Part shown: positions 9,134 to 20,655 of the stretch, piece by piece
How positions within the stretch are numbered: the first letter of the stretch is position 1
How the letters are laid out: every line of letters starts with the position of its first letter
Assembly (NCBI RefSeq): GCF_040054535.1
Contig: NC_090797.1
Span: 13,672,501 to 13,736,500, forward strand
Origin: Antennarius striatus
Taxonomy: Eukaryota > Chordata > Actinopteri > Lophiiformes > Antennariidae
DNA length: 64,000 nt
Direction of reading: 5' to 3'
Made by a program: the position numbers and the translations under genes
Notes under the pieces: model-generated
The model's input: only the letters and a program-made list of their open reading frames with translations
The model's database searches: none
Told to the model about the DNA's origin: nothing

Positions 9134-9460
9134 AATTGAGTGAACCTTACAAGTATGTACAACAGGCTAGGAAGAGAGGAGAATGAACCCATGCACCCAT
9201 CATGAGAGGCCAAGGAGACCACGGGTAGCCGGAGTAGGTTCTCCACCTGATAACTTGCGTCGCCAGATTTCAATTGATTCCTTTTGTGATGTTATGATTG
9301 TAGACGATGATGTCCTCAAGGTATTTGCCGCGTTATCATGATACACAAAATGGTTGAACTATTTGCAGTATTTCACTGAGACGACCTCTAGCTGCCTTGA
9401 TTTCACAAACTTTCTTTGTCCTTAGAATTTTCTTTAGATAACCAGTCTTGTGATGAAAAC
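9134..9460. repeat. ~330 bp direct repeat, unit 2, fused to tRNA-Leu half
   Basis: Partner of 8477-8805. Only this unit is preceded by the tRNA-Leu 5' half. In unit 1 that place holds GAGATGGCCAA, possibly a decayed remainder of it. Confidence 0.72.
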
Positions 9461-9547
9461 ATTTTTAATTAATCTTTGACATGCCTCGCCAAATGTTTTT
9501 TCATTTGCATGTCATTCACAAGTTTCTCAATATTCTTTATTCCTGGC

Positions 9548-10685
9548 AGCTCAAAACTCAGCATCCTTCTACCAATATATTCACTATCTCTCCTCTGGAC
9601 ATGTCCAAACCATCTCAGTCTGGCCTCTTTGACTTTATCTCCAAAACCTCTAACATGTGCTGTCCCTCTGATGTACTCATTCCTGATCCTATCCATCCTG
9701 GTCACTCCCAGAGAGAACCTCAGCATCTTCATCTCTGCTACCTCCAGCTCTGTCTCCTGTCTTTTCCTCACTGACACTGTCTCTAGACCAAACAACATCG
9801 CTGGTCTCACCACAGTTTTGTACACCTTTCCTTTCATTTTAGCTGAAACTCTTCTATCACACATCACACCTGACACTTTCCTCCACCCGTTCCATCCTGC
9901 CTGGACACGCTTCTTCACCTCTTTTCCACACTCTCCATTGCTCTGGACTGTTGAGCCTAAGTACTTCAAATCCTCCACCTTCTTGATCTCTTCTCCCTGT
10001 AACCTCACTCTTCCACTTGGGTCCCTCTCATTCACACACATGTACTCTGTCTTACTGTGGCTAACCTTCATTCCTCTCCTTTCCAGGACAAACCTCCACC
10101 TCTCTAGCTTCTCCTCCACCTGTTCCCTGCTCTCACTCCAGATCACAATGTCATCTGCAAACACCATAGTCCATGGAGATTCCTGTCTAACCTCGTCTGT
10201 CAGCCGGTCCATCACCATAGCAACAAGAAGGGGCTCAGAGCTGATCCCTGATGCAGTCCCACCTCCACCTTGAACTCCTTGGTCATACCTACAGCACACC
10301 TTATCATTGTCTTACAGTCCTCATACATGTCCTGCACCGCTCTAACATACTTCTCTGCCACTCCAGACTTCCTCATACAATACCACAGTTCCTCTCTGGG
10401 CACCCTGTCATAAGCTTTCTCCAGTTCTATAAAAACACAATGCAGCTCCTTCTGGTCTTCTCTGTACTTCTCTATCAACATCTTCAAAGCAAATGCTGCA
10501 TCTGTAGTACTCTTTTTTGGCAAGAAACCATACTGCTGCTCACAAATGCTCACTTCTGCCCTTTGTCTAGCTTCAACTACTCTTTCCCAAAGCTTCATTG
10601 TATGGCTCATCAGCTTTATTCCTTTGTAGTTGCCACAGCTCTGCACATCTTCTTGAAAATGGGCACCAGCAATTTCGAGCCCTGC
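9548..10685 (-). pseudogene. RTE-like LINE reverse transcriptase, frameshifted
   Basis: The minus strand carries an RTE-type reverse transcriptase and C-terminal region: DVQSCGNYKGIKLMSHTMKL, FIELEKAYDRVPREELW, GLHQGSALSPF, the catalytic VFADDIVIWS (about 10150-10165), KTEYMCVNE, DLKYLGSTV, WFGHVQRRDSEYIGRRMLSF. A single-base deletion near 10222 shifts the frame between the LHQGSALSPF motif and the next block. The endonuclease half is absent and homology ends after FELPG near 9548, before the usual tail seen at 15700-15897. It is a dead 5'- and 3'-truncated copy. Confidence 0.8.
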
Positions 10686-10739
10686 TATGTAACAAACAGG
10701 CCTATTTAACAAACTGTAACAGTTATTAAATGGTAACAA

Positions 10740-11354
10740 ATATGCTACTCCACCACAAAGAATCAAAATAATATAGGCCTAAGTTCAACATCATGTTTTC
10801 TCTTTCGAGTACGAGTCTCATTGTGTTCTTTACCCCCTTCTCCTGATGAAGTGTCCGGGTGAGTTTTCTGTGTTCTGTGCTCCTCATTTCAAGTTTCCCC
10901 TGTCTCGTCATCATCACTCTCTTTTTCCTGCTCGATTTCTTCAGCCTGGTAGACTGCACAGCTCTCCGTTGTGGCCAATGTATCCTGTCCTCTTTCATTC
11001 CTCCCAGATTTAATACCGGACAGACTGCCCGTTTTCAACCAGTTATGCATTTCGGCATATTATTGTTGTTGCTATCACAACAAGCTAGCACGTAGCTAGG
11101 AGAAAGCCAAGTGCATTTTGGGTATTTTTTTTTTATTTAAAATTTTCCCAAAACGTTTTTTAATTGAAAATTACAAATGATTTCCGTGAATGAATTTAAA
11201 TATTTAAACTGTTAATCCTCCATTAAAAAGTGTTTAAATTATTTATTTAATTATTTATGTATGTCAAGGTGCTCAGCTGCCATTGTACTCACGCACCCCC
11301 TAGCGGCAGCTCGCGCACCACAGGGGGTGCGCGCACCACACTTTGGGAATCCTG
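10740..11354 (-). mobile_element. hAT-type DNA transposon end with transposase N-terminus
   Basis: Read on the minus strand it begins CAGGATTCCCAAAGTGTGG followed by a GC-rich stretch, as in hAT elements common in fish, with GATTAGGG outside as a possible 8 bp target copy. Further in (about 11049-10888) a short frame reads MHNWLKTGSLSG, then acidic EEIEQEKESDDDETGE and a stop, resembling the start of hAT transposases. The catalytic part is missing, so it is a truncated copy. Confidence 0.45.
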
Positions 11355-11404
11355 GATTAGGGCATTTGCATGGAAAACGCATCTCTAATTTCAAAATTTT
11401 CTCA

Positions 11405-11525
11405 AGAAATTTCTTCAGCGTGTCCTAGGTCTTCCTCGAGGTCTCCTCCCATTTGGACATGCCCGGGACACCTCCCCAGGGAGACCTAGGAGGCATCCAG
11501 AACAGATGCCTGAGTCACCTCAGCT
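11405..11525 (-). mobile_element. 3' fragment of a fish LINE
   Basis: GGTCTCCTCCCATTTGGACA, TGCCCGGGACACCTCCCCAG and GAGGCATCCAGAACAGATGC are the antisense of the well-known C-terminal coding region of a very common fish LINE, of the same kind as 8137-8391. It has no intact frame. Confidence 0.55.
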
Positions 11526-11769
11526 GATTTTCAAGAGAACCTCAGCATCTTCTTTGCACCTAAATTGCACCTAAATAAAATAAATTAATAGACTCATTTA
11601 CCTCTGTCATTTTATCATGACTGCAACAGACTACATTTAAACTTAAGCATTGACTTATATGCATGACTTGAAATCTGTACTTTGACTGCCATAAAGCACA
11701 GCAAAGCGTTTCTTGTCCGTCATCATAGTGAATTGTCAAATCGGGGCTCCATTTTTAGTGGTGTCGCAG

Positions 11770-12705
11770 CTGTTAAACTGCGGGTCACCTTGCCCTAGGT
11801 TAACAAAACTAACCCTGGACAGCCTTTGTGAAATCGGAATCCCTGGTTTTCCAACTTCAGGGTAAGTCAACCCAGAACCACAGGGATTACCGTATTTATT
11901 CGAGTATAACGCGCAAAATTTTCTACCTAAAAAAGAACTCAAAGTTTGAGTGCGCGTTATAAACGAGGACTGGGGTGACACGCTTAGATGTGTTAGCATA
12001 CAGTATTATTTGCGCAATGACTTATTGGTCGCAGATATCGCTGACCACAATCGCAAAACATTGAATGCAGCCACATCTCTCGACCCACAAAACGTCCATG
12101 GTCGATTTTTAGTAACAGTATCCAAATCATTTGCGTGGGCGATCTAAAATAAATACCGGTAATTCATGATGGCTCATGCGCATCACTCCTGCAGAGGCGA
12201 GGCGCATCTAAGGAAATGGTATTCAATAATCAAATGCCTCATCAGCAGACCTTGTCGGATGGTGTCATTTCCGAGAATTCTTATTATCCGCTGTGACGTA
12301 TGATATTTGATTATTGATTAGCATTTTATTAGCTACGCCTTGTCTCTTCATTTCCTTTCCTCGCCTCGGCCACACTGAAACGTGAGTTACCGGTAAGCAT
12401 TGCTGGTGTATCTGATGATGAATCGGACTTTGAAGGATTTTAAATACCGGTAAATATTGTTAATTTTATTTCGGTATTGTGTTCATAGTTTACGTTGTCA
12501 ATAAATGATTTTTATCATGGACGCACGTGTTTAACAATGCTTGGCACTTACAATGCTTTGTCTGAGCCGAAAAAAAGTGAAACAAAATTTTATACCGATT
12601 TTTAATCGAAAATTAGAGATGCGCGTTATACACGTGTGCACATTATACTCGAATAAATACGGTATCTCAGGGTTTGTTAACCCTGCCTTTTTGAAACAGG
12701 CCTAA
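11770..12705. mobile_element. Harbinger-type non-autonomous element, split by a TIR element
   Basis: Outside 11890-12662 the sequence joins into a ~160 bp repeat rich in AGGGTTAACAAACCCTG-like words and ending GCCTTTTTGAAACAGGCC at 12702. The same style of end is found at 13697 and 14845, around a HARBI1-like exon. The borders are estimated. Confidence 0.45.
11890..12662. mobile_element. Complete 773 bp TIR element with TA target duplication
   Basis: The 20 bases CCGTATTTATTCGAGTATAA at 11890-11909 are exactly reverse-complemented at 12643-12662, and TA flanks both sides (11888-11889, 12663-12664). A second GCGCGTTATA motif lies inside each end. TA targets and this kind of terminus suggest a Tc1/mariner or pogo-related non-autonomous element. 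The 65-codon open frame inside (11950-12147) resembles nothing I know. It is inserted in a Harbinger-type repeat. Confidence 0.8.
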
Positions 12706-12794
12706 CGTCGATATTTGTTGGCAGGAAGAGGAAGAAAATATCTCGTCATACCTGTGGTGTCCGACGGACCAGTGACGGCATGACTGACTGAAGA

Positions 12795-12920
12795 CCTGGC
12801 AGTGGAGGGACTCAGGCTACGTCCACACGCATTTGGATCTTTTTGAAAACGCAACTTTTTTTCCTCGCATAGAAAATTTTTTTCATCCACAGGACAGCGT
12901 TTTTGAAAAAATCCGTCCAC
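12795..12920. repeat. Terminus of a dispersed fish DNA-transposon-like repeat
   Basis: GGCTACGTCCACACGCATTT, then TTTTGAAAACGCAACTTTTT and CCACAGGACAGCGTTTTTGA follow a pattern repeated widely in fish genomes. The rest of the element is not evident. Confidence 0.35.
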
Positions 12921-13696
12921 TAGTAACTGCGTAAGTGCTGTGATCAACACGTTTGTAAGCAGAAGAACTCTGTAACAACTCCGGGAATGACAGGAGAGAG
13001 GACTGGGATGTGGGGAAATTCACACCATTCCTCCATGAGGACGACCTCCAGCAGACCTGACGCAGACCTGGTGTCGGGGTCTTAGGCGAGGAATGAATGG
13101 ATGAATAAATACATAAACTTTATGACTCAAAGAAAGAAAGAGACAAACAAATATTCACTGTCAAGGATGTTTATCAACGCTTCTTCGACGTGGAGCTGTT
13201 ACACTTCAGAAAATAGACGGTTTTAACTCCGTCCATTCTGTTTGTATGTGGAGAGACGGGTTACACACACTAACGTCACAGCGGTTTTTGTCGCAGGGAG
13301 AGTCACCCACGGGGCCTCAGACTCATCCTCCATCTTTCAGGACTCCCACCAGTCGTCCTCTTGAAGGTCATCGGTAGAAGAGCCCAAACAAAGATTTTTG
13401 TTTAGCTACATGTCATGTATGTAATTTCCATTATGTCCGAGTCACTTCTACACACCTAGTGTAACATCAGCATCACAATCTTGTTCCGGTCAACTAAATC
13501 TGATTAACAAGAACACCATACTGTAATGATACTGGTAACTCATAGACATGTTAACAGTGATTCTGTATGCATATATTTCTTTTATGTGTGTGTTCATTTT
13601 AAGTGTCTACTTTAAGTATTAAATTGAATTTAGATGTACCTATCAGAATGAATGAAGTATGCAGCCCTGACGCAACTCCAACTTTATCCTTGTTGA
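12921..13696. other. No gene seen
   Basis: No coding motif, RNA gene or repeat structure was recognised between the ends of neighbouring transposons. Confidence 0.35.
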
Positions 13697-13969
13697 ACAT
13701 TGGGCCCATTTTACAAAGCCCGTTTAGTGGAAAACCTGGGTGAGTTTACCCTGAAATCAGAGAAAACCAGGGTTTTCAGTTTCACAAAGGGAGGTAACTT
13801 AACCCAGAGTTACAGCAGTAACCCTGACCAGTTTCATGAAGCGAGGTAAACTGAACCTCTGGGTTTGTTACCGCAGTAACAGACTGAAGCTGAATTTGAA
13901 ATGATATTCTCTTTATGACATTGTGCTGCAACCTCAGAATTGGATTATTAACTTTAATATTTATTTTAG

Positions 13970-14019
13970 GATTTCCCAATGTCATTGGCTGCATAGAAGG
14001 TACTCACATTCCCATCAAG
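13970..14019 (+). pseudogene. HARBI1-like transposase exon
   Basis: After an acceptor (TTTATTTTAG) the frame reads (G)FPNVIGCIEGTHIPIK and ends at a GTACAT donor. FPxVIGCIDxTHxxI is the signature around the first catalytic acidic residue of Harbinger nucleases. Here the usual Asp of the GCIDxTH motif is Glu. Only this exon is clear. Confidence 0.6.
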
Positions 14020-14640
14020 GTACATGTCGATTGAATACTACAGTATTTCAACATTTTAAAGACTGCATCATAGATAAACTAACATCTGTCTAGATCATGT
14101 GTGAGGCTGCAGACTACATTTTCTGATGTGGAGGTCTGGGTCTGTTCCCGACTCTCAGATGTATGGTCTTATCTGAGCAACAGACTGTAATGTGGTCAGT
14201 AACCTAAAGATTTTCACAATAATTCACTTGTCTTCATTGTGTAATCCAGTCCAATGAATCTACTATACATTACAGGAGAGAGCCTACGTCACCTCAGGAT
14301 GATTCCTGCTACCCAGGACGGCAGAGCAGTGACAGACACCATCTGCCAGAATCAGAGACTAAGTCACCATCACCACCATCACAGCGGGCAATAAAAACAT
14401 ACAATACACATATGCTTTGGTCGTCTTTACTTCTTACCAATACAAAGTTAGTTTTCGTATCCTTTCGATAGTTAGCGTTTTAATAGTCAACATGATTCAC
14501 ATGTGACCATCACCCTAACTTGTGCTGTGCTCCAGTATTTCCATGTCCAGATCTGCCCTCCTCATCTGGAGATTATGATAAACCATTTATGTTTTCTGTA
14601 TTTTTTTAATAAGTAAATTCTATGAATTTCTTTAGCAGAT

Positions 14641-14735
14641 AGATGGGGATACACGAGGAGACAGGGTTAGATGGAGGCAACTGATTCGCTGTGGCGACCC
14701 CTGAAGGGAAAAGCCGAAAGAAAAAGAATAGACTA
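14641..14735 (+). mobile_element. 3' end of RTE-like LINE
   Basis: AGATGGAGGCAACTGATTCG and CTGTGGCGACCCCTGAAGGG are followed by AAAAGCCGAAAGAAAAAG, identical in layout to the tails at 15841 and 18680. It covers only the last codons (RWRQLIRCGDP) and the tail. Confidence 0.7.
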
Positions 14736-14845
14736 GACTTTCTTTCTTCTCAAAATGTCCTCAAAGCTCAGTGTAATGTCGACCCAGAACCGCAGGTTTA
14801 CCTCAGGGTTTGGTAAGCCCGCTTTCGTGAAACTGGCCCGTTCAC

Positions 14846-15392
14846 TTCCATTCATAGCGCCACCTGCTGGCTTCATGAAAAATACGTGTCAGATTGACAG
14901 AAGAATCTTCCATCTCCTGTCAGTTGCAATGAGTCACACACAATTGATGGTGATTGGCTGATTCAGTTTCACCTGGTTTATGATTGGTGGACTCCACTTG
15001 ACTCCACCCACTTTGACTGTATTAACATAACACCTGAAGTGATTTCAGTCAGTCAGTCATTCCACATCAGTGAGGCCAAGACATCTGTCTGCGAACGAAC
15101 TGCAGGATATCAGAGCATCAAACTGGGAAAACTGATTAACTGAAACCTGATATTCATTTTGTTTTGAACAACACATTTGAATCACATCAACAAATAAACA
15201 GCAAAATAAAAGACAGTTAAAATTGTCAACTGACATGCAGCCAGTAAAGTAAGTCACAAGTCTTGTACTACTAATGTAAAATTAGTATATCAAATTAATA
15301 TTCCTTCAAATTTACAGTTAAATGTTCATATATTTTATATTTATCGCACAAATTGAAAGATTTTCATGATTTTTGTCTTAATTTTGAGTATT
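14846..15392. other. No gene seen
   Basis: AT-rich flank with a TCAGTCAGTCAGTCA run near 15045. No coding or RNA gene signal was recognised. Confidence 0.35.
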
Positions 15393-15409
15393 ATGGTTCA
15401 CAGTTCATG

Positions 15410-15897
15410 TGATAGAAGAGTTTCAGCTAAAATGAAAGGAAAGGTGTACAAAACTGTGGTGAGACCAGCGATGTTGTTTGGTCTAGAGACAGTGTCACTG
15501 AAGAAAAGACAGGAGAAAGAGCTGGAGGTAGCAGAGATGAAGATGCTGAGGTTCTCTCTGGTAGTGACCAGGATGGATAGGATCAGGAATGAGTACATCA
15601 GAGGGACAGCACATGTTAGAGGTTCTGGAGATAAAGTCAGAGAGGCCAGACTGAGATGGTTTGGACATGTCCAGAGGAGAGACAGTGAATATATTGGTAG
15701 AAGGATGCTGAGTTTTGAACTGCCAGGCAGGAGGCCTAGAGGAAGACCAAAGAGGAGGTTTATGGATGTAATGAGGGAAGACATGAAGGTAGTTGGTGTG
15801 AGAGAAGTGGATTCAAAGGACAGGGCTAGATGGAGGACACTGATTCGCTGTGGCGACCCCTGAAGGGAAAAGCCGAAAGGAAAAGAAGAAGAAGAAG
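15410..15897 (+). mobile_element. 5'-truncated RTE-like LINE with 17 bp target duplication
   Basis: It encodes the last ~150 residues of an RTE-like ORF (CDRRVSAKMKGKVYKTVVRP to WRTLIRCGDP, stop at 15861-15863), then the standard tail and a GAA run. ATGGTTCACAGTTCATG (15393-15409) and ATGGTTTACATTTCATG (15898-15914) flank it and match at 15 of 17 bases, which marks the target-site copy. The corresponding site in copy A (about 1038) is empty. Confidence 0.85.
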
Positions 15898-16149
15898 ATG
15901 GTTTACATTTCATGAACATCAAAATCTGGCATTTCAAAAAATTTTAATACAATAATCCTTCGCGTATTTGTGCTTCAAGATGCCGGGCTTCATTACATTG
16001 CAGATTTTTAGTAGTTGGTCACGTGATGCCGTATGCGCAATGCTACTGGCTGACATCATGACTCACGGAACGCAGTGCACTCCTTTGTATGCTTGTAGGC
16101 ATTCAGAGGAGAGGATGATGGTGGGCAGCTCCTACCTGGTTTGCCCCCA

Positions 16150-16330
16150 ATGAATTGGGGGATGATGCATTGCCCAAAGGCAACTCAGCAGTGCTAAGGG
16201 GTGAACTGGCACCTCCAGTTCTATCAGTGAACTACCAGTTCACATAGCAAATTTTTGGTCCACAATCAGGTCTTGAACAGGCCCCCCTCCGGTCCTCAGC
16301 CTAAGACCTACTGGAATGAGCTATTACATA
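16150..16330. repeat. Dispersed fish repeat, copy in duplication B
   Basis: Diverged partner of 1330-1520, sharing GGCAACTCAGCAGTGCT, GAACTGGCACCTC and AAATTTTTGGTCCACA. Confidence 0.5.
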
Positions 16331-16786
16331 TATTGTCTACGATAATATATGTTCAAATACATAGTGCTTCATTAGTCGTTAGTAGCACATTCACAAAGTT
16401 GGTTTGAACGAAACATTGTGAGAGACCCATATTAGTTCAGCCTGTCCTAATTTAGTTTAAACACATTCTGTTAATGATTGTAATTAATAAATAAAATCAT
16501 AAATGTGCCCCTCCTCCCCAAATTCACCTTTTCTGCATGAGATCAATGCTACAACAACATCTGAGTGTTCCTTCATATTTAACAGCATCCAATGCAGAAG
16601 GATTACAACCTTCTGTTCACCTAAGCTGTTCATTCAGAACAAAAGACCTTTCTCACTCCTTCTTATCCAGTGACATCTTTTATTAGTAAAGTCCCAACAT
16701 GATTTAACTACAGGTGTCACATAAATGTAGTGAAATGTAAAAAATATCCCTGAATGAATCAACTTTGGTATCTTTGTGTTTTGCAG

Positions 16787-19102
16787 ATATTTGGACAAAG
16801 TGACTGAAAAGCTTCTGGAGTTTATCTCACAGGTCGACTGCAGAGAGTTAACTCCTCTGGACAACACACTGAACAACCTGGATGGTACACCCTTGCCTCC
16901 ACCTCCTATGCTCAACGCTGCTCCTGGAACAGCTAAGAGTGAGGATGGAGAAGGTTCCAGGTGCAGAATATCAGAAGCAGCCAGCAAGATGTTGGAGCAG
17001 GGAACACTGGATGTCACTGAAATACTGAACCTGTTGGATCGGTGGTTTGATGAGAACTTCCCAACAGCAGATTTCAGTGCTCCACCTCCTGCCACTCCAC
17101 CTCAGAACATGTGTCAGGGTTCTAGAGTGGATGACTCAACAGCAGTGACCATCAGTATCCCTGCTGTCAAGGAACCAGAGAACATACTCCTGGTAGCTGG
17201 TAGATACACTCCTGTTGCTCCTCCACAGCACCTAGAGGGTTACTGGTCCGTCTCAAACACCCCCACAGCACCAAAGTTTGGAGACTTTTGTGCTGCTCCT
17301 CCAGAAAAAGTAAGTCTGTCCATCGGTCCGTCTGTTTGTTCATTCATTCCTCCATCCATTTTCTTGTAGTGAATTTTGCTTTTCCTAAGTGTAAATTGTC
17401 ATCCTGTCCTCTTGTGGACCTGTGACATTTTTGCAGCTCATCTAATCACCTGTTCTGTTTGTACATCAGACTCCAGACATCCCAGTGGGGAGGATCCCTG
17501 AGAGCTCGCAGTACTCCATGGAATTTGTTGGAATGCTGTACGTGACACTCACGTGAATGATTGTGGTAATTGAAAGTCTTGCACTTAGTTTCTATGATCT
17601 AATGTGTGTCTTTTCCCTGTGAAGGAACGGACTACCAGTGTACAGATACCCACAGGTCTTGACTAACCCTGTTGTTGCTGCTCCTCCAATGAACCACTCC
17701 ATATACCAGTCGAAAAAGTAAGTTTGTTCTGGACCTTATCATCCTGAAGAAACTTTTCTCCAGGTTCAATTCGGACTCATGTTCGTTCCTTCATTTCATG
17801 TGTGTTCTGTTCATGCAAACATCTCTGCATGAATCATGATTATAATCAGTAATGGATATTAATGTCCAGTAAAGCATTGGCAAGGTTAACTCTTACACAT
17901 GCTTTGTGTCGTTGGGCTTCTCTCCACGCTTCTGTGTTAACCCAAGCTCTACCATGTGTTTAAGGTGTCATACAAGGAATCAGCATCGCAACCATCCCTA
18001 TGTCAAGAAGCCACCAAATGCCTTCATGTTGTTCTTGAAGGAGCAAAGGCCATATGTCCACCCTGACATCCAGCGCCAAGGGAGTGGTGTTGTCAATAAA
18101 GTTCTGGGACAGAAGGTAACAGACCTATAGTACTGGAAATGTAAGACACTCAAACCTGCGATGCCATCTCATTTCTTCAGCATTTGTTGCATGAGCTACA
18201 TCACAAATGCTGCTACTGTTATCTAGAGACTCCAAACACATTTGCATATACTTTAAAATGTATTAACAAATACCAACAACATTCAGAGTGAATGCAGGTG
18301 TATAAAACTGTGGTGAGACCAGCGATGTTGTTTGGTCTAGAGACAGTGTCACTGAAGAAAAGACAGGAGACAGAGCTGGAGGTAGCAGAGATGAAGATGC
18401 TGAGGTTGTCTCTGGGAGTGACCAGGAAGGATAGGATCAGGAATGAGTACATCAGAGGGACAGCACATGTTAGAGGTTCTGGAGATAAAGTCAGAGAGGC
18501 CAGACTGAGATGGTTTGGACATGTCCAGAGGAGAGATAGTGAATATATTGGTAGAAGGATGCTGAGTTTTGAACCGCCAGGCAGGAGGCCTAGAGGAAGA
18601 CCAAAGAGGAGGTTTATGGATGTAGTGAAAGAGGACATGAAGGTAGTTGGTGTGAGAGAAGAGGATGAGAAGACAGGGTTAGATGGAGGAAACTGATTCG
18701 CTGTGGCGACCCCTGAAGGGAAAAGCCGAAAGGAAAAGAAGGAAAGAAGACGCAGAGTGAATGTAGGCTGAAGACTGTCTGTGTCCATCTGTATTTTTAA
18801 GCATGAATGATCCTTTATTGTGAGGGTAGCATCATTAGTGTTTGTTCATGTGTTCCTGCTCATGTCAGCTTGACAGTGTGTTGTGTGATAACTAACAGTT
18901 TTAGGGACAGAGACCACATTCCGGTGGACATCTATCTATATGTGTCTGTCCACAGTGGACGTCTATCTATATCTTTATGTCTCTGTCCACAGTGGACGTC
19001 TCTGCCAAAGGAGGAGCAGGACAAATATTACAGAGAAGCCTGGACAGCAAGAGAGGAACACATTAAACAGCATCCTGACTGGTCAGCAACGCACAACTAT
19101 GT

Positions 19103-19193
<91 letters not shown>

Positions 19194-19304
19194 GTCTGTA
19201 ATGATCTGATGAAATTCCATGTGTGTGTTTCTGTGCAGGGCAGGAAGATTCCCAGAAATCGATGCTGTCGTCCTTCAGAACCATCCATCAGTCTGAACTG
19301 GTGA
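16787..19304 (+). CDS. TCF/LEF-type HMG-box protein, copy B
   Basis: Inferred exons are 16787-17309, 17470-17537, 17625-17717, 17965-18115, 18993-19100 and 19239-19304, about 336 residues without a first exon. Phases agree at every junction. The HMG box differs from copy A at only four positions (NKVLGQK, EEHIKQH, WSATHNY, GRKIPRN). The first exon has 9 extra bases (VDCRE) and a 30-base deletion relative to copy A, all in frame. The last exon ends differently (PSEPSISLNW) after a 12-base difference and a frame change. A LINE (18299-18752) lies in the intron between the two HMG-box exons without touching splice sites. By family the protein would be a nuclear DNA-binding factor, but the basic tail is shortened as in copy A. 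The start codon was not found with confidence. Confidence 0.72.
18284..18767 (+). mobile_element. RTE-like LINE 3' end in HMG-gene intron, with 15 bp target copy
   Basis: The insert at 18299-18752 encodes YKTVVRPAMLFGLETVSLKK to MKVVGVREEDEKTGLDGGN, shifted near its end, and then the GGCGACCCCTGAAGGG tail. The flanks CAGAGTGAATGCAGG (18284-18298) and CAGAGTGAATGTAGG (18753-18767) match at 14 of 15 bases. Copy A's intron has the empty site. The coding piece lies in intron sequence and is not part of the HMG-box gene. Confidence 0.87.
19107..19190. repeat. (CA)n microsatellite in last intron of copy B
   Basis: About 41 CA units directly after the donor at 19101, in the same place as the tract in copy A. 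Confidence 0.9.
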
Positions 19305-19654
19305 CTCCGTGGACTCAGACGTTTAAATTGAGGAACTTTGGGATGAGAGACGACCCAGTAGCTTCACTCTCCCACCATCAGTATTATGTTCACAGTATTA
19401 TGAATTGAACAGCTGTCCAGCACAATATCACTTTGTAATTTTTGTTTTTTATACTGTATGTCTATGTAAATATATGCAAATGTATTTTTTTCAGATTTAT
19501 TAAGCGAGTCTTTTACTTCCAATAAATCTATTTTTTCATGTGTTAAATATAACCAAACTTTGCACTTTGCATGTGTCCAGTCAAATTCAAACATGCGTCA
19601 AATGTCCTCAGCTGGTATTCAGTGCCAACACAAACTAGTAGTTCTACAATTCGT

Positions 19655-19990
19655 CTGCCTTGAGATCTTCTAGTTGCCTTCCACACGGCAGACCATAACA
19701 TTCTCATCTCTGGCCTGGAGACCAGTGTGGGGATGAAAGGTCCAGCCCTAGAGGGGTTCAGGTCTGACCTGTCAGGGACAAGTTTCACTGGAAGCCTTCA
19801 TCCATTGCCTCGCCCCCTACTGGAGTCCCTCATTGTTCTATCCTGGGACATCCTTTTTACACTTCGTCATCTCCCATTTGGATTGGTTTTTTAAAAAAAA
19901 GCATGGCATGAATTTCCACTTTTATTCAGATGACTCAGAATCTTATACATAAAGAAATATCCCAGATCTCAAACGATTTGCTTCAGTGTC
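19655..19990 (+). pseudogene. L2-like LINE reverse transcriptase fragment
   Basis: With frameshifts the + strand reads AFHTADHNILISGLETSVGM, KGPALEGFRSDLSGTSF, then a PLLESLIVLSWDIL region and FHFYSDDSESYT-like sequence. This is the AFDTVDHxxLL, QGSxLGPxLF and FYADD order of L2-type reverse transcriptases, with the GVPQGS loop degraded. Confidence 0.6.
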
Positions 19991-20039
19991 TGGTGGGTTA
20001 GGGGTTAGGATTAACACAAGGGTAAGGGTTAGATATCTT

Positions 20040-20655
<616 letters not shown>

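Larger units (their letters stand above)
13697..14845 (+). mobile_element. Harbinger (PIF) DNA transposon remnant
   Basis: The left end GGGCCCATTTTACAAAGCCC and the right end, which read inward is GGGCCAGTTTCACGAAAGCG, are related terminal inverted repeats. Both are followed by CCCTGAG/TTTACC-rich sequence. Between them a HARBI1-like exon lies at 13970-14019. Only part of a transposase is recognisable and an RTE-like LINE tail (14641-14735) is inserted, so it is inactive. Confidence 0.6.
15393..19395. repeat. Segmental duplication, copy B (pairs with 1036-4355 and 7727-7785)
   Basis: Collinear with copy A over flank, dispersed repeat, all HMG-gene exons and introns and the 3' flank. It differs by two RTE-like LINE insertions (15410-15897 and 18299-18752) that copy A lacks. 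Copy A has its own tandem duplication, palindrome and Gypsy insertion. Confidence 0.75.

Noticed and set aside
9476..10273. 265-codon open frame on the + strand
   Set aside because: It is the antisense shadow of the RTE-like reverse transcriptase coded on the minus strand, whose FADD and DLKYLG motifs are clear.
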